A DNA stretch of 11,298 nt from Candidatus Coatesiibacteriota bacterium (GTDB taxonomy: Bacteria; B130-G9), in contig QMNL01000021.1 of assembly GCA_003647755.1 (NCBI GenBank), forward strand, positions 1 to 11,298, read 5' to 3'. The position numbers and the translations under genes are program-made. This document shows positions 6,430 through 11,298 of this stretch, piece by piece (within the stretch, counting starts at the first letter, position 1; every line of letters begins with the position of its first letter). Under the pieces are notes generated by a model, which did no database searches, was not told where the DNA came from, and was given only the letters and a program-made list of their open reading frames with translations.

Positions 6430-7134
6430 TTACGGAGCAGAGTAAATGAGATATACGCCGCCGAGCAGCACGAGAACCCCGCAGACCTTCTTGACTATGA
6501 TCGCGCCCTTAGACCGCTCGGTCCAGTTCAGGTAGTGCTGCACGAGCTCCGTGCTGGTTCCGGCGACGACTATAACGGAGCAGTGGCCCAGGCCATATAG
6601 CACGAGCAGAAAGACGCCATACAGCAGGTTTGTGGCGGCTAACCTGAAAGTTACTGCAAGCATTGGGGCCATGTAGGCGAACGTGCACGGGCCAAGTGCG
6701 ATCCCGAAAACCAACCCCAAGATGAACGCACCCAAGAGCCCCTTGCGACTCATCCGCACTTGCCCGGGACCCGACCACGGCATTGGGATGACGCCGAGCA
6801 GATGTAGGCCGACAGCGAAGAATATGAGTGCGACGAAGTAGTTGCCGAACTGACCCAGGTCGCCCATCATCCGCCCCGCCGCTCCCGTAATCGCCCCGAT
6901 GGTCCCTATGGTGATCAGGATGCCCAGCGCAAAAAGTGCCGAGATGCCGAATGCACGCCTCGTCGAGATTCTGCCCTGCTGGTTGATGAACCCAACGATG
7001 AGCGGGATGCTGGCGAGGTGGCAGGGGCTAAGGAGGATGCTGAGCACTCCCCATAAAAACGCCGCAGAAAGTCCCACAACAGGCGTCCCCTCAACCCAGT
7101 GAGATAAATGCGTGAAAACGCTCTCCAAAGCCAT
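6430..7134 (-). CDS. CcdA/DsbD-family membrane thiol protein, ArsG-type
   Basis: The 234-residue protein has about six membrane helices and belongs to the CcdA/DsbD transmembrane family, which carries reducing equivalents from cytoplasmic thioredoxin across the membrane. The paired conserved cysteines are present in SPCHLASIPLI (first helix) and LGPCTFAYMAP (fourth helix). It sits between a membrane-anchored thioredoxin and the ACR3 remnant/arsF. In ArsEFG-type clusters a CcdA-like protein is named ArsG and described as an aromatic arsenical permease. Whether this one moves electrons or arsenicals cannot be decided from sequence. The ATG at 7132-7134 has GAGGGA almost touching it. A TTG six nt further in (7126-7128) would have better spacing, so the start may be two codons shorter. 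The 92-nt gap upstream holds a stem-loop. Confidence 0.85.
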   Translation of the reverse strand: MALESVFTHLSHWVEGTPVVGLSAAFLWGVLSILLSPCHLASIPLIVGFINQQGRISTRRAFGISALFALGILITIGTIGAITGAAGRMMGDLGQFGNYFVALIFFAVGLHLLGVIPMPWSGPGQVRMSRKGLLGAFILGLVFGIALGPCTFAYMAPMLAVTFRLAATNLLYGVFLLVLYGLGHCSVIVVAGTSTELVQHYLNWTERSKGAIIVKKVCGVLVLLGGVYLIYSAP

Positions 7135-7200
7135 TCCCTCGTTACGCTACCGGTGAGACCGTCTTCGCAAGAAGCCGGCGCCGCTCATTTGCTCGGAGAG

Positions 7201-7221
7201 CAGATGCGCGATTTGCATCTG
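7201..7221. repeat. 7-bp stem-loop between thioredoxin and CcdA-like gene
   Basis: CAGATGC (7201-7207) pairs perfectly with GCATCTG (7215-7221) across a 7-nt loop, starting 5 nt past the thioredoxin stop codon. A smaller GCTC/GAGC hairpin (7191-7201) adjoins it, so the two could be alternative folds. No T-run follows on the minus strand, so it is more likely an mRNA stability or attenuation structure than a terminator. Confidence 0.45.
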
Positions 7222-7226
7222 TGCTG

Positions 7227-7727
7227 TCAATCAAGTTCGATCCCCAGTTCCTTCCACTTCTTGAGAATGTCATCTTTAGCGAAGAAGCCCTGGTGTCGAT
7301 AGAGCTCCTTCCCAGCCGCGTCGTAGAATATCTGCGTCGGAATCACCCGTATGCGGTACTTTCTTCCGGCGCTTCGGTTCTTCCAGACATCGATGACGAC
7401 CACGTCGAACTTGCCTTTGTACTCCATCTTGAGCTCATCAAGGATCGGCACCATCATCTTGCACGGGATACACTTGCCAGCGCCCAGGTCAACCAGCCGC
7501 GGTAGGTGCTTTTGCTGCTTCTGCATCGGAGAATTTGTCCTTTCGGCATTGGAAGCAGACTGCCGCGATGGCGCAGCCGCACTCTTGCCGTGCTCTCCTT
7601 TGAACAAGATGGCTCCCGCCACGGCGGCCACCAGGAGCAACACAATCGTCACTTTCAACACCAAAGACCGCTTAGAAGGCCTCTGCTGACCGTCCGATTC
7701 TCCCTTTAGATTCGACTTCTCTACCAT
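7227..7727 (-). CDS. Membrane-anchored thioredoxin-like protein (CIPC)
   Basis: The 166-residue protein has a basic N-terminus, one membrane helix (about 22-42), a low-complexity linker (43-75) and a full thioredoxin fold. The redox motif is GKC86-IPC89-K. It is followed by MMVPILDELKMEYKGKFDVVVIDVWKN, a cis-proline at VIPTQ (P130) and YRHQGFFAKDDILKKWKE. The domain is expected on the outer face, where the CcdA-like protein encoded next could keep it reduced. ATG at 7725-7727 has AAGGAG 4 nt upstream. By position and fold it is a candidate for the ArsE-like or electron-donor role in an ArsEFG-type cluster, but I cannot confirm that from sequence. An ordinary TlpA/ResA-like thiol reductase is the alternative. 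Confidence 0.88.
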   Translation of the reverse strand: MVEKSNLKGESDGQQRPSKRSLVLKVTIVLLLVAAVAGAILFKGEHGKSAAAPSRQSASNAERTNSPMQKQQKHLPRLVDLGAGKCIPCKMMVPILDELKMEYKGKFDVVVIDVWKNRSAGRKYRIRVIPTQIFYDAAGKELYRHQGFFAKDDILKKWKELGIELD

Positions 7728-7776
7728 GGGTCTCCTTCGCCAATTATCTTCGTGCTTAAGCTTGGTCGTTCTTCGC

Positions 7777-8178
7777 TCACGAGCCGTGGCTCGGTCCCTT
7801 CAGGAGAGACCGAGCCTGTGCCAGCACTTCGGCGACTCGCGACTCAGTGGCTGGACTTTCTCCTTTTTTCATACCCACATCTTCCAGGCACAGGTAGGTG
7901 AACTCACGAAAATCCGCACGCTCCATAATGAGCCGAGCGCACCTCTCGGAACAACCGTCCATCACCACCAGTGTCGAGGCAGCTCTCGCTTTCTCGACGA
8001 TGTCCTCGATGCCCGCCGCTATCGCCGCCACGCAGCACATGAACCCACTTCGGCCTCGGGCGAGCGCCCGGGCCGCCAGGTCCGTTATAGCGCCCACGTC
8101 CGAGGCCCCTGAGCACGAAAATATCAGCGTGGGGCAATGATGGGAGACAAGAGGCTTTGAGCTCCTAGTATCAGTTAT
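7777..8178 (-). CDS. DGC-domain putative zinc-binding cysteine protein with ATA at the start position
   Basis: The frame encodes a DGC-domain protein (named after its Asp-Gly-Cys motif, seen here as MDGCSERCARL). Family-like sequence includes PTLIFSCSGASDVGAITDLAARAL, GFMCCVAAIAAGI, MDGC76-SER-C80 and FTYLCLEDVGM. Cysteines C15, C22, C48, C49, C76, C80 and C97 form a likely metal or thiol cluster. The function is unknown; such genes recur in metal and metalloid clusters. The frame is open from 8190, yet no ATG, GTG or TTG precedes the CSGASDVG motif. The first is a GTG at 8097, which would cut that motif off. The codon at 8176-8178 is ATA with AAAGGG 6 nt upstream, which would give 133 residues beginning (M)TDTRSSKPLVSHHCPTLIF. 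So the start is a rare ATA, a mutated ATG, or an assembly error. If translation begins at 8097 the protein is 106 residues and lacks its first cysteines. Confidence 0.7.
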   Translation of the reverse strand: MTDTRSSKPLVSHHCPTLIFSCSGASDVGAITDLAARALARGRSGFMCCVAAIAAGIEDIVEKARAASTLVVMDGCSERCARLIMERADFREFTYLCLEDVGMKKGESPATESRVAEVLAQARSLLKGPSHGS

Positions 8179-8184
8179 GCTTCG

Positions 8185-8190
8185 CCCTTT
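8185..8190 (-). promoter_or_regulatory. Shine-Dalgarno-like site before the ATA codon of the DGC gene
   Basis: AAAGGG on the minus strand is 6 nt from the ATA at 8176-8178, the spacing seen for other genes here. It is the main reason to place the DGC start at 8178. Confidence 0.5.
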
Positions 8191-8232
8191 CTATCCAACA
8201 AGGTTTGTTCATCCTCTCGACCGAAGCGACTG

Positions 8233-8535
8233 TCATCCCAACTTGCCCTCTTTGATCAGCTGCTGTTTCACCTTTGCCCAGATTCCTTGGCTACGGTATA
8301 TTTCCCGGACGACTTCGACGTCAGGGAAAGAGATGGCCTTGCCAGCACACAAGCTTGCACACGTAGAACACCCCACGATGCAATCGTAGGGCCGTGCAAC
8401 CCTTGCGCCCTGCTCAGTCCACTCAAACACCTTCTTACCGCAGTTCATGCACATCCCGCACTTCACGCATTTCTCCGGATCCACCGTCGGGTACCAGTGG
8501 ATCTTCTCTCTCGGATATCCTGTCAACCAAGCCAT
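8233..8535 (-). CDS. Small 2x[4Fe-4S] ferredoxin-like protein
   Basis: The 100-residue protein has two iron-sulfur cysteine sets: C23-x2-C26-x2-C29-x2-C32 and C52-x3-C56-x2-C59-x3-C63. The leader MAWLTGYPREKIHWYPTVD and the tail GIWAKVKQQLIKEGK fit a recurring anaerobe family found beside COG0701 permeases and mini-thioredoxins. It would act as a cytoplasmic electron carrier. The last spacing of the first set is one residue shorter than the classical ferredoxin pattern. The start is beyond doubt: ATG at 8533-8535 with AGGAGG 6 nt upstream (8542-8547). It sits 30 nt after the CPKC mini-thioredoxin, so the two are probably cotranscribed and may be redox partners. Confidence 0.9.
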   Translation of the reverse strand: MAWLTGYPREKIHWYPTVDPEKCVKCGMCMNCGKKVFEWTEQGARVARPYDCIVGCSTCASLCAGKAISFPDVEVVREIYRSQGIWAKVKQQLIKEGKLG

Positions 8536-8565
8536 GTTGTTCCTCCTGCTTCTTTTGTCACAATC

Positions 8566-8799
8566 CTACCTAATCAGACGTTTGATCTCTTCGACAGATG
8601 CCATTTTCCCGACGATCTTGACCTCGCCGCCGACAACCAGCGCCGGCGTCATCATCACGCCATAGCCCATTATCTTGTTGATGTCCGTCACCTTCTCCAG
8701 CTCATACTCCACGCCCAGCTCCCTCGCAGCCGCCTCAGCGTTTTCGGCAAGCTTCTTGCACTTTGGGCAGCCAGTGCCCAATATCTGTAACGTCTTCAC
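8566..8799 (-). CDS. Mini-thioredoxin / redox-active disulfide protein (CPKC)
   Basis: This 77-residue thioredoxin-fold protein has C11-P-K-C14 following MKTLQILGTG, the cis-proline in MMTPALVVGGEVKIVGK (P52) and the terminal SVEEIKRLIR. It is a complete member of the small MTH895-like family, which is cytoplasmic and typically encoded next to COG0701 permeases. It starts with GTG at 8797-8799, matching the family N-terminus. Purine-rich sequence lies just upstream, but there is no ideally spaced Shine-Dalgarno site. It is 24 nt downstream of the permease, so translation is probably coupled. A likely job is to supply or accept thiol electrons, or to hand a thiol-bound metalloid to the permease; this is inference. 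A cysteine-depleted paralogue lies at 4941-5174. Confidence 0.9.
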   Translation of the reverse strand: MKTLQILGTGCPKCKKLAENAEAAARELGVEYELEKVTDINKIMGYGVMMTPALVVGGEVKIVGKMASVEEIKRLIR

Positions 8800-8823
8800 C
8801 CTCTCTTTTCTCCCATCACTTTG

Positions 8824-10122
8824 TTACCAAACTGTTCCATAGAACATCCCAGTAAGCGTTGCCATTACGATCACAAGAGATACGAAAACAGCGGTTTTTC
8901 GAGTGCCCATAATGCTCCGAATCACGAGCATATTCGGCAATGAAAGAGCCGGTCCCGCCAGGAGCAGCGCGAGCGCAGGGCCTTTGCCCATCCCCGCGCC
9001 CAGAAGTCCCTGTAAGATCGGAACCTCCGTCAGCGTCGCGAAATACATGAAAGCTCCGGCGATCGAGGCGAAGAAGTTCGCCGAGAGCGAGTTGCCTCCG
9101 ACCGCCGTGCTAACCCATCCGGACGGGGTTAGCCCCTCGTGACCAGGCCGGCCCAAAAGCGCTCCGGCGATCAGGACTCCGGCGAACAGGAGCGGCAGAA
9201 TCTGTTTCGCAAAATCCCATGACGAGTTGAGCCAGTCCCTCGGCTCACCCTTTGTGGTAGCCGTGATTATCGAAAGGCCCACCACCCCTGCCGCGAAGGC
9301 CAGCATGGGCGTCTCGGGAAGCGCCAATCCCAGAAGCGCAGTAATGCCTGCAGTGGCCACCACCTTCCAAGCCCTGACGCGCATCCAGAATACCAGCATC
9401 GCAGCAAGTGCTAGCGCAAATCCTCCAGTTATGAACCATTTCACCGAGGAGAGACTCCGCCAAACATCGGATGCCTTGGGACCTGCCTGCCAGTTAGCGA
9501 AAACCAAGATGCCGATCAGCGCGGCGAAATAAAGCCCCGTTTGGAGGAGCGGACGGCTGGTCTCCAGCTCCTGCAGCACCGGCTGCGCATCGCATCGTCT
9601 CTGTTCCTCTTTGCCGAAGATGAAGTGCATCGTAAGTCCAATTACGATACTGAACAGAATCGCACCGACAGCGCGGGCGATCCCGAGCTCCAAGCCCAAA
9701 ACGCGAGCCGTAAGGATGATCGCAAGCACGTTGATAGCGGGACCCGAGTAGAGAAATGCAACCGCTGGGCCCAGACCGGCGCCCATTCGGTATATCCCCC
9801 CGAAAAGCGGCAGAACAGTGCAGGAGCAGACCGCAAGGACTGTTCCAGACACCGACGCAACACCGAAGGAAAGAACCTTGTTCGCCTTGGGGCCGAGGTA
9901 TTTCATCACCGAAGCCTGATTGATGAAGACTGAGATCGCACCCGCAATGAAAAAGGCCGGGATGAGGCACAGGAGCACGTGCTGCCTCGCATACCACTTG
10001 GTAAGCTGAAGCGCCTCGACGAGCGCGTTGTCGAAACGCGGCAGCCCAACCGGTAGGTAGAAGCAGCCGAGGAACACGGCCGCGAATACAAGCAGAACTT
10101 TTATCTCTTTCTTAATGTCCAT
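8824..10122 (-). CDS. COG0701/ArsP-family permease
   Basis: The 432-residue polytopic membrane protein belongs to the COG0701 permease family, whose characterised member ArsP exports trivalent organoarsenicals. Other branches are linked to different metals. The signature region is VCSCTVLPLFGGIYRMGAGLGPAVAFLYSGPAINVLAII (99-136), with vicinal C99-S-C101 at the start of a helix. A second half-repeat carries FMYFATLTEVPILQGLLGAGMGKGPALALLLAGPALSLPNML. I start at the ATG at 10120-10122 (MDIKKEIKVLL), which has GAAGGG 6 nt upstream. The frame extends to 10188 but with unrelated residues. It follows arsR by 79 nt and precedes the mini-thioredoxin by 24 nt, an arrangement that favours control by ArsR. 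The exact substrate is not visible; arsenic fits the neighbours. Confidence 0.88.
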   Translation of the reverse strand: MDIKKEIKVLLVFAAVFLGCFYLPVGLPRFDNALVEALQLTKWYARQHVLLCLIPAFFIAGAISVFINQASVMKYLGPKANKVLSFGVASVSGTVLAVCSCTVLPLFGGIYRMGAGLGPAVAFLYSGPAINVLAIILTARVLGLELGIARAVGAILFSIVIGLTMHFIFGKEEQRRCDAQPVLQELETSRPLLQTGLYFAALIGILVFANWQAGPKASDVWRSLSSVKWFITGGFALALAAMLVFWMRVRAWKVVATAGITALLGLALPETPMLAFAAGVVGLSIITATTKGEPRDWLNSSWDFAKQILPLLFAGVLIAGALLGRPGHEGLTPSGWVSTAVGGNSLSANFFASIAGAFMYFATLTEVPILQGLLGAGMGKGPALALLLAGPALSLPNMLVIRSIMGTRKTAVFVSLVIVMATLTGMFYGTVW

Positions 10123-10201
10123 GGCATTCCCTTCTTCGGCGCCGCTGTTTGGCGGATTTTCCGCCCACAACCATCCTCGGCAAACCACAAAAGCAAGGCC
10201 T

Positions 10202-10522
10202 TCACCGCAAAAGCGCCAGCTGCTCCTCTGCGTTTGTTTTCACCACTGAATCGACGCAAATGAAGAACCTCAGGACGCACGGCGTCTTCAGGTGGTAGAA
10301 GACCTGCTGGCCCACTTTCTCATCGTGGACGATGCCAACGGATTTGAGGACCGACAGATGCTTAGAGACCGTGGATATATCCGCACCTATCAGCTTCGTG
10401 AGTTCACAGACGCACCTCTTGCGGGTCTGCAATTGATCGACGATGAACAGTCGAGTCGGATGGGCCAGCGCCTTGATAATGGCTGCTCTTGCCTCGTATT
10501 TCGCCTTGGTCTTTGGACTCAT
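10202..10522 (-). CDS. arsR: ArsR/SmtB-family metalloid-responsive repressor
   Basis: The 106-residue winged-helix repressor contains the family markers KALAHPTRLFIVDQL, RCVCELTKLIGADISTVSKHLSVLKSVGIV (recognition helix) and VFYHLK. C37-V-C39 matches the CVC metalloid-sensing motif of classical ArsR proteins. C82 and C89 could provide a further ligand. It would bind its own promoter and release on As(III), Sb(III) or a trivalent organoarsenical. I start at the ATG at 10520-10522 because GGGAGG is 5 nt upstream and the protein then has normal length. An in-frame ATG at 10537 or a start at 10642 would add non-homologous residues. It is the first gene of the minus-strand cluster, so it probably controls the permease and following genes. 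Confidence 0.93.
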   Translation of the reverse strand: MSPKTKAKYEARAAIIKALAHPTRLFIVDQLQTRKRCVCELTKLIGADISTVSKHLSVLKSVGIVHDEKVGQQVFYHLKTPCVLRFFICVDSVVKTNAEEQLALLR

Positions 10523-10527
10523 CACTG

Positions 10528-10533
10528 CCTCCC
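10528..10533 (-). promoter_or_regulatory. Shine-Dalgarno site of arsR
   Basis: GGGAGG on the minus strand, 5 nt before the ATG at 10522, selects this start over the in-frame ATG at 10537. Confidence 0.7.
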
Positions 10534-10550
10534 TCATATCAGGATTCCGA

Positions 10551-10585
10551 CATTTGCCTATTTGGCCATACAACCAAGTAACCAG
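10551..10585 (-). promoter_or_regulatory. Possible arsR promoter/operator region
   Basis: In the arsR leader the minus strand carries a direct repeat CAAATAGGCAAAT (two CAAAT units 8 nt apart), a TGGCCA palindrome at 10563-10568 and a TTGGTT-like element. This is the only AT-richer, repeat-bearing stretch ahead of arsR and would suit an ArsR operator. I cannot identify convincing -35/-10 boxes, so this is a location guess. Confidence 0.25.
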
Positions 10586-10654
10586 CCAACCCCAAGAATG
10601 GTTCCCAGCTGCTAAGCCCAACTCTTGCCGGGAAAACAGCATCGCGCGCTACAA

Positions 10655-10674
10655 CCGGGGCCGAGCAGCCCTGG
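10655..10674. repeat. GC-rich stem-loop between the radical SAM gene and arsR
   Basis: CCGGGGC (10655-10661) and GCCCTGG (10668-10674) form a 7-bp stem with one G-T wobble and a 6-nt loop. It lies downstream of the radical SAM gene on the minus strand and upstream of arsR. It could help end the radical SAM transcript, but there is no U-run, so it is not a standard intrinsic terminator. Confidence 0.35.
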
Positions 10675-10721
10675 CTACGCCGTCACCCAGCCGACCCAGC
10701 GGGCAGGTGCAGGCCGACTGC

Positions 10722-11298
10722 CTATCTCCAGAGAAGCATCCGCTGAAGGAACTTCGCGATGTAGGCCGGCCTGAAGTAGAACCGGACAAACGCCTCCTCC
10801 TTCAGCTTCTCCAGGGCGGCCGGCGAGACATGTTTGTGGTGCATGACGGGCGTGTAGGAAGTGAATCTGGTGAAGTCCTTCTCGAAAATGTGATCCTTGA
10901 CACTCTCGTAAAACTTGGTGCCCGGGTAAGGCGTCAAAACGTTGAACGAGGCAACATGTGTATTGAGCTTGCGTGCGTATCTGGCTGTTGCCCTCATGTC
11001 TTCTGCCGTGGAATTGGGCAGGCCAAAGAGGTAGAAGGCGGTTACTCTGATCCCCAGCCGATCGCAGTATCTGACAAGTTCGAATTGCGTGTCAGGCACG
11101 AATTGTTCGCGGCCGGTTCCACTGAGCGTCTTGGGGTCCGCGACTTCGATGCCAACGTTGACCGACCTGAGTCCTGCCTCGTAGAGCAGGTCAAGCAGTT
11201 CCTTGTCGAGGTGGCCGAGATGCGTCTCGCAGCCCCACCGAACGTCGATACGACGGCGCAATATCTCCTCCGCGATCTGCCGAGGTCGGTGCTTAGCC
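10722..11298 (-). CDS. Radical SAM protein, C-terminal part (5' end outside window)
   Basis: About 191 residues of the C-terminal part of a radical SAM (Elp3/MiaB-like, possibly B12-binding) enzyme are visible. The frame is open to the window edge and reads AKHRPRQIAEEILRRRIDVRWGCETHL, family sequence of the barrel, so the TTG at 11261 is not the true start. Recognisable barrel segments are LLYEAGLRSVNVGIEVADPKTL, LGIRVTAFYLFGLPNSTAEDM and VASFNVLTPYPGTKFYE. The CxxxCxxC iron-sulfur motif and any cobalamin domain would lie outside the window. The reaction cannot be assigned. The 199-nt gap to arsR, with its own leader there, suggests it is a separate transcription unit from the arsenic cluster. 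Confidence 0.85.
   Translation of the reverse strand, partial: AKHRPRQIAEEILRRRIDVRWGCETHLGHLDKELLDLLYEAGLRSVNVGIEVADPKTLSGTGREQFVPDTQFELVRYCDRLGIRVTAFYLFGLPNSTAEDMRATARYARKLNTHVASFNVLTPYPGTKFYESVKDHIFEKDFTRFTSYTPVMHHKHVSPAALEKLKEEAFVRFYFRPAYIAKFLQRMLLWR

Noticed and set aside
8233..8535. First ferredoxin cysteine set spaced x2-x2-x2 instead of x2-x2-x3 as a novel cluster
   Set aside because: As far as I recall, this short spacing occurs in other members of this small ferredoxin family, so it is noted in the annotation but not promoted to a finding.

Overview
This is a moderately GC-rich bacterial window with good Shine-Dalgarno sites and several TTG/GTG/ATG starts. The gene content (two-cluster ferredoxin, many small thiol-redox proteins, an arsenic/metalloid cluster) suggests an anaerobic or sediment-type bacterium. 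I cannot name a phylum from the sequence alone.

Left part, plus strand (3-2899): a 5'-truncated Gfo/Idh/MocA oxidoreductase, then a galT-like uridylyltransferase with a TTG start, then tatD overlapping the end of galT by 26 nt. These are ordinary housekeeping or sugar-metabolism genes. The 216-nt convergent gap (2900-3115) holds a 9-bp inverted repeat and nothing else I can call.

Right part, minus strand (read from 10522 down to 3116): a long co-directional metalloid-resistance cluster. Its order is arsR, COG0701/ArsP-type permease, mini-thioredoxin (CPKC), 4Fe-4S ferredoxin, DGC-family cysteine protein, membrane-anchored thioredoxin (CIPC), CcdA/ArsG-like membrane protein, C-terminal remnant of an ACR3 arsenite permease, ArsF-type anchored thioredoxin-fold protein (CERC), a second mini-thioredoxin (CRES), a second ArsF-like protein with no cysteine at all, and a CDF cation efflux transporter. 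The gene set resembles the ArsEFG type of system described for nitroaromatic arsenicals, combined with a COG0701 permease module. A plausible working model is that an ArsR repressor responds to As(III) or an organoarsenical, a CcdA-like protein moves reducing equivalents across the membrane to anchored thioredoxin-fold proteins, and permeases export the product. That model is inference from family and context.

The most unusual points are four. A paralogous mini-thioredoxin/ArsF pair at the 3' end of the cluster has lost its redox cysteines. The ACR3 gene lacks its N-terminal two thirds. The DGC gene has family-like coding sequence and a well placed ribosome site but only an ATA codon where the start should be. 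Intergenic gaps widen sharply (103-234 nt) in the 3' module compared with 18-92 nt in the 5' module. The window ends inside a minus-strand radical SAM gene whose N-terminal part lies outside. No stretch longer than 300 nt lacks a gene, and I saw no tRNA, rRNA, CRISPR array or insertion sequence.
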